The notes: generated from the letters alone by a model not told the origin. A DNA stretch of 64,000 bases from Parietaria judaica (GCA_954871525.1 OX940861.1:40871201-40935200); one strand, 5' to 3'; positions 12,378 through 27,526 are shown, counted from the stretch's first letter. Numbers and translations: made by a program.

Positions 12378-12870
12378 ATGGCCAACACTTCGAAGATCCT
12401 CCTCCTCGCTACTCTCCTTATAATGCTCGCGCACACCATTTCCACAGCGAGGCCCGGCAGGATTCCGCGGATCCCGGCGGAGCAGTGGTCGAAGGTACCA
12501 ATATCAATTCAGCTATATAATGTTGTAGTAACATATATGAGTGAGCTTTCCGGTAATATTCATGTAAATATGTGTATAGGAGGGTCTAGCGGCGAGGTTG
12601 AAGCTGGAAGGCGACACGTCGGACTGTTGGGAGTCACTGGTGGAGCTCCAAGCGTGCACGGGCGAGGTGATCCTCTTCTTCCTCAACGGCGAGACCTACC
12701 TGGGGCCCACTTGCTGCCAAGCCATCCGCATCATCGGGCAGCACTGCTGGCCCGCCATGTTCGGCGCCATCGGCTTCACCAATGAAGAGGCCGACCTGCT
12801 TCAAGGCTTCTGCGAGTCCTTCGAGCCTCCCTCGGTGCCGCCTTCCCAGGTTGTGGGAGTCGGGAACTGA
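12378..12870 (+). CDS. EC1-like egg-cell secreted protein (prolamin-like)
   Basis: Small secreted Cys-rich protein of the EC1 type. In Arabidopsis, EC1 peptides are released from the egg cell and activate sperm for gamete fusion. Exons 12378-12494 and 12580-12867 plus TGA; about 135 residues. A signal peptide (ILLLATLLIMLAHTISTA) is followed by the EC1 core: LAARLKLEG, DCWESL, ACTGEVILFFLNGE, TCCQAIRII, HCWPAMFGAIGFT, EEADLLQGFC. The six cysteines of the family are all present. The upstream in-frame GTG at 12351 is not a start. EC1 genes are commonly intronless; this one needs an 85-base intron (AAG|GTACCA ... TATAG|GAGGGT) to stay in frame. The alternative is a disabled gene with an insertion, but the clean GT-AG borders and AT-rich interior favour an intron. 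Confidence 0.88.
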
Positions 12871-13608
12871 TTTAGTTTCGGGGATTTCAGTGTTGGTGTT
12901 CTTGTGGGTACAATAATTTGGTGTGGTTTCGTATTTCCAGCCTTCTTGGGATTTGAGGTTATTTTTTGCTTTTCTTTTTCTTGTTCTTTTTAATCTCACG
13001 TGTGAGATTTGGCAAGTTGTGTGCGAAAAGCCTGTTTTCAGTCCTATAATATTGTCTGGGTTTTTCTGTTTCCGGTTTTAAATCTAAACTTTTTTAGTTA
13101 CTTGGACATCAAGTTACCCCCTATCTTTTTCGTGTTTAATCACATCGCCATTACATGTTTATTAAGAGATTAAAAAAAATAACATTCCGCCAATACACGA
13201 AACAAGAAGCAAAATGGTTTCGGTTTTAATGAATTATCAATTTTATTCAAGACCCCGTTCACATACTTCGCTGTATTACTTGCTCATCAAGTTACCTCTT
13301 TCGTGTTCCATCACTATGAAAGATTGAGGGGCAAGATTAGCACACATAAAAGGAAACCTAATTATAATTTTCCATTCTTAAGAAAACGAAGAGATTGTTC
13401 TAAAAAACAGACCGTCGAATTACAAGCAAAGTCCAGTATATCTTTCATGAGCAAGAAAGAGGGCAAATTCCCGTTGAAGGCGGACAGCCGAATCAACAGT
13501 ATCTGAATTATGTTCGATAAATGGTGGTACAAATGGAAGTACACAATCCTCACACAACCAAAATCCAGAGACACGCTATATAGACAAACCTGAAGACGGT
13601 GAACGGAA
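12871..13608. other. Convergent intergenic region
   Basis: 3' flanks of the EC1-like gene (plus) and the CDKA gene (minus). No other feature seen. Confidence 0.45.
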
Positions 13609-15642
<2,034 letters not shown>

Positions 15643-16664
15643 TCTGAACTCAAACAGCTCGTACCGAATTTAATGATTAGAACCTAATACCAAAATATTA
15701 AAATATAATGTTAGTGTTCCGCCAATAAACAATAGAACCGTCTAAAATAAATAGAAGCGTTTTAAGCATAAATAATCTTATTTCCAATAACACAACCCTT
15801 TTCTCACCTCGGCGAAGTTATTTATCACACAAGCGACGTTCCTCGTTGCCTCTAATTATGCAGAAATTTCATTTACGCATAAAAAACCAATTACATGGAT
15901 TATTATTAGCATTCCGATTTCCAATACAAAACACATTTATCCAATGAAAACATACTACACAAAACATCATTTCCAATTATAACTCAAATTACAAATAAAA
16001 AAAGATTAAATACGAAAAAATGTAGCCAACTTGTGAGCAAAAGTCACAAAGGCCATAGTCAATGGTCATTCACAAACCTTCAAACAAGTTCCATGGAGTC
16101 CGCAAATTACCGAAAGCTCCTTTCCGCTACAATGTGAATCCAACTTAGCGTAATTAGCAACCGGATAAACAGACGATTTCAACACCAACGATGCTAATTA
16201 AAAAAAAAAAAAGAACATATACTAGAGAAACACCAATAACAGTGAAAATGCAGTACAACACACTACCACATACAGTCAGTATAGCAACTCAAATGGCATC
16301 TTGAACAAAAACCATACTCAACAACTATCCAGTACAACCGAAACAAAATCCAAACGATCCAATCATCATTCAGAATCCGCATCGCATTTCGGTCAAAGCT
16401 TCACACACAGTGAGCGATTACAGACCAGAAAGATCTACTTTCATCAGACAAAAGGAAACACTAAAACCATCCACCATTTCTTCACTGTACAAAGATCTCG
16501 CCGATAGCCAGAAGCAAAATTCACGGCGAGAGAAAGCTCCATGGATGAGAGAGGAGGCCGTACCTGACCGGAGAGTCGCCGTGGCCGGCGAAGAGGACGA
16601 TCTGCGGAGAGAGAAGAGTGGGTTGGGGTTTGAGGAGGAGTTTGGAATTGGCTCACATTCACAA
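15643..16664 (-). other. CDKA leader: non-coding first exon and 920-bp 5'-UTR intron
   Basis: Minus-strand CCGGTCAG|GTACGG at 16564/16563 is a good donor, and TTCAG|AATGGATCAG at 15644/15643 is the acceptor directly before the start codon. The intron is therefore 15644-16563. The first exon would lie at about 16565-16660. This is inferred from splice signals only. Confidence 0.55.
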
Positions 16665-16669
16665 ATGGA

Positions 16670-17591
16670 TTTTTTTTTTATTATATGCCTTAGGGTTCTT
16701 TTTCTTTATTTATTTCTTTTTTTTTTTTGGTCCAAACATATATTTCTTTAACTTTTGTAGCGGTTAAAAATAATCCACATATTTTGCAAAATATTTATTA
16801 TTTTGTTTCATCAATCGAAAGAAATAAATACAAAAGTGCACGTTCTTGACCATATTATAAGATCCAAATGCTTAAAGTTTTGGTGAATCATTGCCGTGTG
16901 TAGATATTTATTTATTTTAATTCTTTAAATGTATAATTTTGGAAAAAGAAAAGCGACATTGAGTAGTGAGTAAGTAGAGTATTGACTCGCCTTTGTTGAC
17001 TTTGCTTCCCTCCATCTTCTAGTCAACTAATTATATTTCTTATTTACTTTCCCAATATGTGTAAGAGAAATATATTTGATAAAAAAAATCATTTAACTCC
17101 AAATAAATAAATAAATAATTTTTTCTTAAGTTTATTTATTATCTCGAATACATAGGTCCAAAACTTATATAGCCACAGACAGAGGTGGTGCAAAATCCTT
17201 AAAACGGTACACCATTTTAATTTTTTTTTTTTTTTAAGAAGAAATCGATAAAAATAAGTGTCAATTAATCGAATTTAATACCACGTATAATTCCGGGCAT
17301 TACAATGTCTTAACTCTTAAGCACATTGCCTAATCTTCGTGCAAATTAGGACTATTACGCGATTACTACGAGATTGCGGTCATTTTTTGGTCTCTAATAT
17401 GAAATTAATATATGTAGCGATAAAAATACAAAGTTGAGGGCAGGATAGTCCTTTACAGTGTCCACGTTGTAAAAAACATAGCGACGCTAAACTACAAAAT
17501 TGGGTGCCATTTTTTATCATTTTACAAAGTGAGGGGGTCCTAATAAAGATCTCGAAGAACTGTACATGTGCATGGTTGAGCTTCGTTACCG
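16670..17591. other. Intergenic, no gene seen
   Basis: AT-rich region between the CDKA promoter and the 3' end of the mTERF gene. No coding or repeat signal that I can support. Confidence 0.4.
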
Positions 17592-20500
17592 TTACCGATC
17601 ACGGGCTTCGCCGCCGTCTATAAAGCCCTCTACAAAGCTTGAAGCAAACTCCTGGTCGTTTTTTCCCAGCATGTCTTTCAAGCTGCATTCGATATTGTTT
17701 TGCTGGAGAATCCGAAACCTCGGTTTGATCTTCTTCTCTAGCGAGTAGCTCAAGTATCTCGGATATTCTACGACGTCCCCGAGAGGCTTCCCCATGGTGT
17801 TGATCAGGAAATTGAGCTTTGGCCGGAGAACCTCGTCGATGCTGTAGCCGAGCAGAGGCGAGAATCTTCGCACCATGAATGCCACGTCCTTCTTTGATAG
17901 CCCCGAGTTCATCAAGTACCTCGCCCTGTATTGTCAGATTAACGTTATGAAATTGGCATAGTTACGACTTAAGAATATGATATAAAACAAAACAAAAAAT
18001 TAATTGAAAGCATTATCCCCTTAGATTATACTCATAGGTGCCTTTTACCCCTTGAATTTTGTTTCAGTGCACTTAGCTCCTCACACTTTCATTTCTGGTC
18101 CGCTATACTATTACGGATCCCAAGAATGGAATGACGTACCATAGGATCCACAGCAACGGGCCTGAGGCCTAGGCCCGGGGTTTATCCTTAGAAAGCAATA
18201 AACCCGCACCAAGGGCTTTGCTGTGGGATGTCAGGCCAAAGGCTTGGGCCCATTGTTGCAGTAGTCTCGGGCCGTATCAATTACCAACTGAAATTCTGTT
18301 CTGATGCAGAATGAAAGTTCAATTTTCATGGGCTATTTGCAGTATAGATGAAGATTAAGAAGGCAAAGTGCACAATTAAAAGAAATTCAGGGAGGATTGC
18401 CGCCGATTACTAAAAAACGAACTCTATGCTCCTATTATATTGTAAATCATTGATCTACTGACATATATTCAATGCACTTGCAAGAAGTTGAATAAAATAG
18501 CCTTAGCTGATCATGTCTGAAAAAGTTAGCTGCTAAAATTAAAGGAAAAAGAGCATCACCGAGGGAGTAAAGTTCTGTCGACGTCGGATACCAGGAGCTC
18601 GGGATATTTTTTAATGACTCGAGGAAAGTGAGATTCGTAAACACCGATGGAAACTAGAAACTGAAGCTTACTCTTCAGAGTTCTTTCGATACTGGTCGCA
18701 AATATTTCTGGACACCGGCAAAGTATTTGCACTGTTGCTTCTCTGTCAAACCCGAGATCCTCAAAAAAAGAAACCATCTGCATACCATATCACAAGAACT
18801 AAGTGATACACACTAAGGGAAAACTAGCATATTTTAATATCACCTTTGTTTATGTGAGAAACGATACCCAGGTTACTAATTCAAGTGTTAGACCGGGAAA
18901 CTCTTCCCGTGATAGGTCAATAAATTAAACAGGACATGCTAGTTACCTTCACAGAGTCACAATGACCACCTTATGCTAAGACCCTTGATTAACTTTAGAC
19001 CTAAAATACCAAAAATAACCCTAAAGATAGAAAATATAATTACTGACGTATTGTATATTGATACTTGGGAACATATTGTATATTGAACTTGGGAACACAA
19101 AATAGTAATATGAGGATGGCAAGGGAAGCTATCTTTTGAAAGAGACTCAAATTTATGAATTGGTCAAACATAAAAAATAAAAATAAAAAACCCCACAGAA
19201 ACCGACCGTCGGAACAGGAAGACAGACAAAAAGATAGCATATAGATACAAAAATATGTAAATACATACAAGAAAAAACTATGCAGAACTTTGGCATCAAT
19301 TTGAGTCTCTGATCCATAAACACTAAAGGTTATATTTATTCTAGGAGAATTTCTTTATGAAAATCAAGTTCCTCGCATACACTAGACTCGTTTCACCGAT
19401 TGCAGTTGTATCTTATGGTCATGCAAAATTCAACTTTCGTACTGCTTTGTACTTTGCCAAAGATATACAGCTAGAAAAAAAAAATGAAACTATACGTCCT
19501 CCAATGTATTTTTCATTTTCATATTCACAACACCAGAGTTGCAAAGATATAAAACACGTCCAATTTTTTTTTGAAAAAGCATGAGACCATGTCTTTATTA
19601 TATATACGGAACGGACCTCGGCAAATTCTTGAGGTTTACGTAGCAATATCTGAGGGCTATTACTGATAATCGAGCCCAACTTCTTGTTTCTAACACTGAG
19701 TTTCCCAATCTCCTCAACGATCAACCTCATCTTGCCGCTCGAACAACCCAATAAATGAGGCAAACTTCTGATTGCACGAACGACACTCACTTTGGGCACC
19801 TACCAAGGGCGCAAACTGATATTGTATATGATTTGACATACTTAAAAAAAAAATACCATGGGCTACACTGCTACCGAGAAGGAGAGTGGAATCAGATAAA
19901 ACAAAGTTTTTCATAACAACTTGCTAGATACCATATATTCCTTCCTTTATGTTCATCTACCTATTGTACATATATATAAACCCTTTCTAGTTTCTATCAT
20001 AATCGAATTTTTCAGTGTCATTCTCTCCAAAGTTGTAATTCCATGAATAACGAGGGAATATCTTTTGGTTTCTTAACAAACGCTAATCCTAAATATATAT
20101 ATATATATATTGTCAAATACCTCTAATGCCCTTAAATAATATAACACCTAAATTAAAATAAATAAATAAACTTAACAGGAACAGGATGACATACCTTCTC
20201 TGAAGCGAAGAAAAGCACAACTTCTTTGTAATTCTGTTGAATACTCGCGGAAAGAACCCATGGATACTTTGTCAGAAGTTTGCCAACCTCACTTTCCTCC
20301 AGACCAAGCTGGAAAATCCATAAAGATATTTTACGACATCGGTGTAGAGACATTTTATACATTAGTACTAAAGTTATTCTTACACTAACTAGAACCAACA
20401 AAATCATTATGCAAATTGAAAGCTGAAACCGGGAACATAAAGACGAGCTAAAAGATATACCATGAATGACAAAAATCCATACACTAAAATATACCTCCTT

Positions 20501-21747
20501 GAAAACCAGCATTCGTGTTTTGATGACTTCGATGTTGTAAAACATAATTGGCGGGAACAGCAGAAGAACGTTTCTCATACATCCCCTGGAAATACCGATA
20601 CTTTCGAGAAATTCCACCATGATGTTTATTTTAGATTCCAACGGCAGCAAAAGGAGACGGGGAAATGACTCCACTAGATACCGGAACGACACCTCTCCAG
20701 AGCCCAACATGTTCAAACCTCCGCGTTTTGCTTCAATCTAAAAAACGAGCATTCAAACAATCATATGACTACACTTTACGAAAAGATTATTCGATTGTTG
20801 ACGACAAGGATGGGAAATAGCAATTAAAATTAGGAATACCTTCTCGAAATATGACAAAGTTTGTTGCAAATCCTCATCGACTGGAATCGACAAATGCATC
20901 ATTATCCGGCGTGCATTCTTTCCAACCGTTCCTCCGTCGTTACTGCCAGAAAAGAAGATCTCCTTCATGTACTTGACCTATAAGCCAAATTCCTGATAAG
21001 CACAACACTTCTTCAATGGACACAAACTATCCAATCCTCTTCAGTACAAGCATATGGAAAACAACCCACATTGTGCAACTAGTCCTCTTCAACAAAATGC
21101 CAATAAAAAGGATCAACACAAAGCGGGATTTTGATCGAACTGACCTTAGCGACGAGACCCAGGAGCGACTCGGAGGAGAGATATCTGGCGACATTCATAG
21201 CCGAGGAGAGGCTAAGCCCGACGAGGCTCTCCAAAAGCGCAACCTTGCCATTGTCACCTTTCTCCATTGCCATGTGACCAACCTTCTCTTTGAACCCAAA
21301 TTCAGTCCCTTCTTCGCTGGCGTGCTTCATCGAGCTCCACAGCCCGAGCTCGTCCAAATCCCTAACTCCGTCGATTAGCATTCGCAGGTACCGCGGCGCG
21401 CCGGCTGAGACCGCGGCCGAATCCGCCTGAGAGAGTCCGAATTCTCGCGAAAGGAGCTCCGAGAGAACCTCCTGAGCTTGTACGAGCTCACGAGACTCGT
21501 TCTCCGACGAGGAGGAGGGTTCCTGGGAGCCGCTCGGTGAGGTCGCACGCAGGGGATTACAACTGCGATTTCGATGAGAATCGAAGCGGTTCTTGGAGTG
21601 GCGTTGAAGAGGTTTTCGCGAAGAAGAGCAGTGATTTGAGAAGTTGAGGAAAAGCGCAGAGGAAGAGGAAGAAGAAGAAAGGTTTTGAGGGAAAATGAGG
21701 TTTGTGGAGAGAGAGAAGAGCTTGGAGGACATTGTTGAAGCTTCCAT
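17592..21747 (-). CDS. mTERF family protein, probably plastid (mTERF2/EMB2219-like)
   Basis: mTERF proteins are helical-repeat nucleic-acid binding proteins that act in organelle gene expression. Seven exons on the minus strand: 21145-21747, 20840-20977, 20495-20737, 20195-20308, 19617-19799, 18560-18777, 17592-17925; phases fit, about 610 residues. The first 60 residues are rich in Ser, Leu, Asn and Arg and poor in acidic residues, as in a chloroplast transit peptide. Later exons show repeating mTERF helices: FPRLLLLPLESKI, LLTKYPWVLS, LGFDREATVQILCRCPEIF, VIKKYPELLV, then MVRRFSPLLGYSIDEVLRPK, EYPRYLSYSLEKKIKPRF and the C-terminal CSLKDMLGKND. The tail and multi-exon structure resemble Arabidopsis EMB2219 as I remember it; the exact orthologue is not certain. 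Met 21747 is the first ATG in frame; a second lies six codons in. Confidence 0.9.
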
Positions 21748-21751
21748 TCAA

Positions 21752-22151
21752 GTTTCAGAAGAAGATGAAAGGAGAAGAAAGGGAAGCTCTATCCATGGCT
21801 GTCTCTTGTAAACCCTGGCAAAACCCTCGACGCCAGAACCCAGGTCGACGAATACAAAACGGAAAAACGACATGGCGTGGTGATGAAATGAAAGATTGCT
21901 CCCAAACATGTTGTTTACTTCATAATAAACGACATGTAGTTCTGAGTTAACGACGACCTACTTGGAGAGACATGGTGTTTGGGCATGCCCGTGAATAACT
22001 ATAACCGATCAATATAATGTCTTATTTTAATTGTAACTTTATATTTATATTTTTTAGAAGTTACAAGTATAACTCTTATTTTTATATAAATACATTTACA
22101 ACCTATTAATATGATGTCTTATTATTAGTGTGATTTTTTAGTTATTTTTTT
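21752..22151. other. mTERF promoter region
   Basis: Short 5' flank of the mTERF gene, running into the Mutator-like element at 22152. No other gene. Confidence 0.35.
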
Positions 22152-22752
22152 GGACAAATGAAAGAAATGCCCATTAGTAACACAACGTTTCAAAAAAATG
22201 CCCATTATTATATTTGGTAAAAATAACCACCAACAAAATAAATCGAAGACCAAAATACCCTTATTATTTTCTGGCGTTATTTTTTGTAAGGCAGTAAATA
22301 TGACGTGTTTTTATTTTAATTAATTATATTTAACAAAATTATGTATATATAACACGTTGAATTTGAAAAAAAAAACTGTTAAAATCCTAAAAAGTAGTAA
22401 ATATAACTGCAATATTTATCCACCATAATTAAATATAAATGAAAAACCTACTTTTAAGCCTTTTAAAATGATTATATTTCAAAAATAATTCAAATATATA
22501 TCACATATGCGTTCAAAAACCCTACTTTTAAGCCTTTTAAAAAACCCTACTTTTAGTCTTCCCAATTAAGTAGGAATATTTGAATAACTTCATTTTAATA
22601 AAATCAAATATGCGTTATTTTTGTAAAGTTAAAAAAAATCAATAACAAATTTTGATCCCTCATATTTTTTAGCAATTATAATACAAAAAATATACTAAAT
22701 AAATTCGTATGCATATACCAGAACTTGAATTTTCGTAAATTTAATTACCAAA

Positions 22753-22802
<50 letters not shown>

Positions 22803-24400
22803 AACATGTTGAACCTATTGAACTTGTAAATATATTTACGAAATGATATACGGATGATTTGAATTAACTAATGATTGATTTTTATTAAATCGTATAAGTA
22901 TTTATCATTTACTGATTTTATATATATATACAGTTAAGTCATCCCAGTTTAATGTATAAGTATTTACCATTTATTGATTGTATATATATTTACAATTAAA
23001 TTATCCCAGTTTCATGTTGTTGGTTTTGTACAAGATTAGTTTTTACTACTCGTATAATTATTTACCTTATATTGATCATATATATATTTACCAGTACTCC
23101 TTCTCAATTTATTAACTAGAAATCGTATATGTATTTACCATTTGTTTCCTTTAATTATAAGGTTGTGCAACTGAAAAATAATAAATTGTAATTTTTTTGT
23201 AATTAATATTGTCAATTTTATTAGTATTAAAAAGCTTCAATAAATCCACTTCGCTCATGCGGTGCGATTCTAATAATAGATTATCGAAGACATAAACTGT
23301 AATCTTTGATGAATCAGCAAAAAACTTGTCTCGTAAGGTGTTCAGTGTTTCTGCCACTTTCTTGTAATTTGGGCTCGAATATTCATCGCAATTCAACCTC
23401 GTTGCCTCTCACATTAGAACTTCTTGGCGCCTTTGGTGGATTACTTGATTTCATTTCCTAAAATCATAAGAAATCAATGAGGACAATTTAACATTGTAGC
23501 TTAAATCGGTAATTGTAATTAGAAATACCAAATATTGAAAAAACTCTATAATCACAAACTATAATATCATTTACAATACACACTTGTAATTAAAAAACAT
23601 TCAAAACTGTAAATGTATATACAATTGTATTGATTACATATGATTGGTGTAAACTGTATATCAAATTACTAATTTAATCTGTAAATAAAATTACGAAACT
23701 AAAACACAACCATAAAAACCCTTAACATCATCATAATCAAAACAACGAACATCAAACAAACATAATCGGAAAAAAATTACAGAGGTTTAAAAGGTTTCAT
23801 AACCCAGAAAATTCAAGCAACACTTAATAATCGAAAATATATCAATATAAACATGCAGAGTTCAAAATCGACAATTTTCAATAAAAAAAAAAGTGGATTA
23901 AATCAACTTGCATAGTAAAAAAAAAAATATATATATATATATAGATATATGATTTTTCAGAAACCATAAATCAAAATGGGGGAAGAAACCATATATTTTA
24001 CCACTTGTGTACGACGGCGAACAGAGGACGACGGCGAAGGTGCGAGGAAGACGGTGGAACTCGATGAAAGCGGCGAGGTACAAGCGGAACAAACAGTGGC
24101 CGAGTTTAAAAAATAAGGTCGAAGCAGTAATGAAAAAGGGAAAGAGGGGTAGGTAGATTTTGAATTAATTACGTAATATAAAATATATTTAAAACGAAAT
24201 AAATGGGTGATTACGTCAACCGTCAAATATTGATTGGATAATTTTCAAATAAATATAAATAAAAAATAAAATGAAAAATAATAACTGTTTAAGGATAAAA
24301 TGGTCCAAAATATTTCATTAATGGGTATAAAGTAATTTTCTGAAACTATGGGCATTTTTCATAAACGTTGAGTTTTTTTGGGCAGTTTGTGGGTTTATTA
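22152..24400 (-). mobile_element. Mutator-like element A (non-autonomous), 9-bp target duplication
   Basis: The ends match, in reverse orientation, those of elements B (46203-47727) and C (49142-51246): the right end reads, on the minus strand, cccacaaactgccc, then atgcccatagtttc, then tttatacccattaat. The left end carries the partner repeat with aaatgcccat twice. It is flanked by tattttttt at 22143-22151 and 24401-24409 (low complexity, so weaker evidence than for B and C). The interior is AT-rich, with (TA)n at 22757-22800, decayed units of about 65 bases around 22830-23130 (gtataagtatttaccat), a minus-strand ORF of 81 codons at 23151-23396 of unknown origin, and a GC-rich gene-like patch at 24005-24110. 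No transposase. Confidence 0.7.
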
Positions 24401-24409
24401 TATTTTTTT

Positions 24410-25864
24410 TTTATGTTTTATGGTGATAAATAAGTAATTTTTGAGCCTATATAAAAATCTTGCCCAAATATTCAAAATTATTTTCCAAAATTTCCATCGA
24501 TAATTCGCATCAGCATGCGGTATGCCCGTGAAATTTATGCGGTATTTGCGGCATGCCTTTATTTTTATTTTTATTTTCGATTTGCCCGTCGGCATGCGGC
24601 ATACACTTAAAATGAAGAGAGCGAAACGGCGTGGAAAATGACATTTAGAACCTTGCTCTATAGTAGTACACCAAATGAGTCGATAACATCTGAGCATTAA
24701 ATTTCCATAAATTGGTTGCCGATAAATGTCATTTTTGCTGATAAATTGGTTGCCGTTTTCGAGGAATATCGACGATTTTCAAGGATTATCGAGGGAAAAC
24801 TGCTAAAACTGCAGCTTAACGTTACCGATATTTATCAAGGATTATCGACACATATAGAGGATTATCGATGGAAAACCGCTAAAATATTTTTAAGAAAATA
24901 TTTACTAAGTTTATATATAGTGTTAATAAAATTTAAAAATACCAAAAATAAAATAATGTCATACTCAAACATATGTAAATAAAATATGGTCTAACAAATA
25001 CAAACACAAACATATAAGTCATAACATAGGCTCTTACAAACATAAACATATAAATCATAAGTCTCAAACACAAACATCTTAGTCATAACAAAGTTTCAAA
25101 AAGTAAGAACAATGAAAAGATTAGCTCAAAATTTATCATTACAATATTTATTTTATTAAAACAAACAATAAGAAAATGAAAGATTAGCTCAAAATCCTGA
25201 AACATAAATTTTTTGTACTTTTTCCGCAATAAAAAGAAACACACCGATTAAGCTCATAATTTGATACATTAATATACTATTTGACTAAAAACAAGATCAA
25301 AAGATCCTGCATACTACATAATTTGATAATACACAAAAGTGATTATTTGGCTTAGTGGAGAAGTCCCACGTAGAGCAAATATATATGAATGAAAATTGAT
25401 GATACATATTTGTTTAGATTTGAAAAGTCCCACATGGAATAAATACAAAGAAAACAATAACATTGCTAGTATATAAATAGCAATCTCCATGTCGAAACCT
25501 AAACACCTCAACATACATACCTCGGTCTTAAAGCTAAGATGACGTGTGTATAATTTTTTTTTTCTCGAAAAGTACTTTTTTGTTTTTGTTTTTATTGCAC
25601 TGTCCTCAACGATTATCGTTTGATGGTACTTATGCCAATAATCGACGAAAAAAAAATGTTAAAATGACTGATTAGTGTAGAAAACTTGCGATGGCCATCG
25701 GCAAGCGATTTTTCGAACGATTTTCGACGAACATGTCGAAATTTTGAACCTTGGGATAGATTGTAGTCGTACGACAAATGAGTCAACAACATCTGAGCAT
25801 TGAATCCATAAATAAATAAATAAATCAAAATCAAAAAAATCAAAACGACACTGTTTTATTAATA
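24410..25864. mobile_element. Degenerate hAT-related remnant with repeated flank
   Basis: 24710-24880 and 25600-25764 resemble the left and right ends of the hAT element at 34063-36378 (ggttgccgataaat, cgaggattatcgac; right side catcggcaag, ending gaaccttg). There is no ORF. The word pattern accttg...caaatgagtc.a.aacatctgagcatt occurs at about 24650-24695 and again at 25755-25800, so part of the flank is duplicated. It probably represents one or more eroded non-autonomous hAT copies. The borders are uncertain. Confidence 0.5.
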
Positions 25865-25869
25865 CTCCT

Positions 25870-26592
25870 TGTTGGATCATGATTTCGATTTCATTATTTA
25901 TTATTCATGATTTTGTGTTGGCCTATTTATGGAAAGTTATTGTCATATTTGTTGTCATAACAACTGTGATATTTCATGCATTAAGATGAACATGTCCATG
26001 TTCATCCTTAATCAAGGTCGGATTGAGCCAATCTCTCCCTGCATTGATTGAGGAATTATGTGCTGGATTAAGTGATGAAGATTGCACGTGATTCCTATGA
26101 TTGAAGAGTATCAAGGAGCTTATTTTTTCATCAAGACGTGGAGATATGATTGAAAAAGCTCCTATAAGTCCCGTCTATTGAGGTCCAATTTCCATAGCAC
26201 TTATAGAGAAATTCAGAGAAAAACCTTCGGGAGAAGGTTACTGGCGATTCACGAGTGAATTGAAGAAGGACCGGACATTCGCTGCTAGTTGGTGCAAGAG
26301 GATCTTGCTTTCTTCAAGAGTTCACGTGCTGGATGTCAAAGTTGTTGGCGTGACAACATGGGGGAGTTTCCTTCGTATGCTTTGGGTCCATATGATTTAC
26401 TGTTTGTAATCATCTCTTGTAACTCTTAGTTGAATAATCTGGGTGAGTGCCCCGCATAAGTAGTGACATTATGTCCGAACTGTGTTACCAAAAAGTATTG
26501 GTGTTCCTTTACTTTTTCCGCACTTACTTTATTCTTATCGTTCACAATCATAACACCATATTATATGTGCAACGCGAAAATACGTCTTTACA
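25870..26592 (+). repeat. 5' LTR of the outer copia-like element
   Basis: Starts TG and ends CA; paired with 40335-41062. Directly preceded by the ctcct target duplicate. Confidence 0.88.
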
Positions 26593-26593
26593 A

Positions 26594-26605
26594 TTGGTAT
26601 CAGAG
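26594..26605 (+). other. Primer-binding site (tRNA-iMet type)
   Basis: ttggtatcagag immediately after the 5' LTR matches the standard plant initiator-Met primer site, which fixes the element on the plus strand. Confidence 0.8.
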
Positions 26606-26671
26606 TAGGTACGCTTAATGTTTGCTTTGGTTTCAGAGAAAGCGTGAAAGATCTACAAGACTATTTTCAAA

Positions 26672-27526
26672 ATGGGAATAATAAAGAGTGCTGCAATTGA
26701 ACAACCACCAATACTCGATGGCTCGAATTATCCTTCTTGGAAGGCCGGAAGAACTATCTACATAAAAGCCATCGAAGAAAATGCCTGGCCTATTCTCGTT
26801 GAAGGATGGAGTATTCCAAGCGCCACTGACGTACTTGGTGGTATGACAATGAAGCCAATCCGAGAATGGACAGAAACTGAAAAAGATTTTTCTTTGGCGA
26901 ACGCCTGCGGCCTGAATGCAATCGCCTCTGCCATTGACGAAGAGCATCTCAACTTGATCTCTAATTTCAACTCTTCAAAGAAGGCTTGGAAAACCTTACA
27001 AAATTTATACGAAGGAACTCACATTGTTAGATCTTCCGAACCACAAATGCATGCATCTCGTTATGAAGATTTAACATTGAGGGAGAAAGAAACTATTGCT
27101 GATGGATTAATTCAGAATAAACCCATAACCGTGGGTAATGATAAGGTACGCATTGGTAATCTTTTCCTATTAACTAATCCTTTTTGTAGGTTTCTCAATA
27201 GGTTAAAGCCTATGGTGTCTTGGAAATCACCTTTCAAGATATCTATTGAGAAAATAAAGATGAATTCTCATGATGAGGAGAAACTTAATCACGAGACTCA
27301 AACACGAAATAAAGGAATGTTCATCCAACAACTCAAAAAGGTTCAAGAGATCGAGTCCGTTCAAATGCTCAATTCCGGTAAACCTAAACTTGACAATTCC
27401 TTTGCTACACAACCATGTACAGGTGATATTTGTGGATTTGAGTTTCTTGATCAATTTAGCATGATGTGTTTAGATGATGTTTTCAAAAATGATAAAACAT
27501 TTTTTCAAAATATCTGTAGAGGGTGA
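26672..27526 (+). CDS. Copia-type gag-like ORF, cut by the nested insertion
   Basis: The ORF begins 80 bases after the LTR. Its N-terminus has the DUF4219/UBN2 gag pattern of copia elements: a short lead, LDGSNYPSWKAG, a WPI segment, then the AWKTLQNLYEGT motif. The frame is open up to the nested element's target duplication at 27510-27514 (the last codons to 27526 lie in the inserted LTR). The frame remains open on the far side from 38883 to a stop at 39168-39170, so the ORF was intact when the second element landed. It lacks a visible CCHC zinc knuckle. No pol domains follow. Confidence 0.75.
   Translation: MGIIKSAAIEQPPILDGSNYPSWKAGRTIYIKAIEENAWPILVEGWSIPSATDVLGGMTMKPIREWTETEKDFSLANACGLNAIASAIDEEHLNLISNFNSSKKAWKTLQNLYEGTHIVRSSEPQMHASRYEDLTLREKETIADGLIQNKPITVGNDKVRIGNLFLLTNPFCRFLNRLKPMVSWKSPFKISIEKIKMNSHDEEKLNHETQTRNKGMFIQQLKKVQEIESVQMLNSGKPKLDNSFATQPCTGDICGFEFLDQFSMMCLDDVFKNDKTFFQNICRG

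Noticed and set aside
22757..22800. Long TA run as a regulatory or origin element
   Set aside because: Simple microsatellite; similar runs occur elsewhere in the window.
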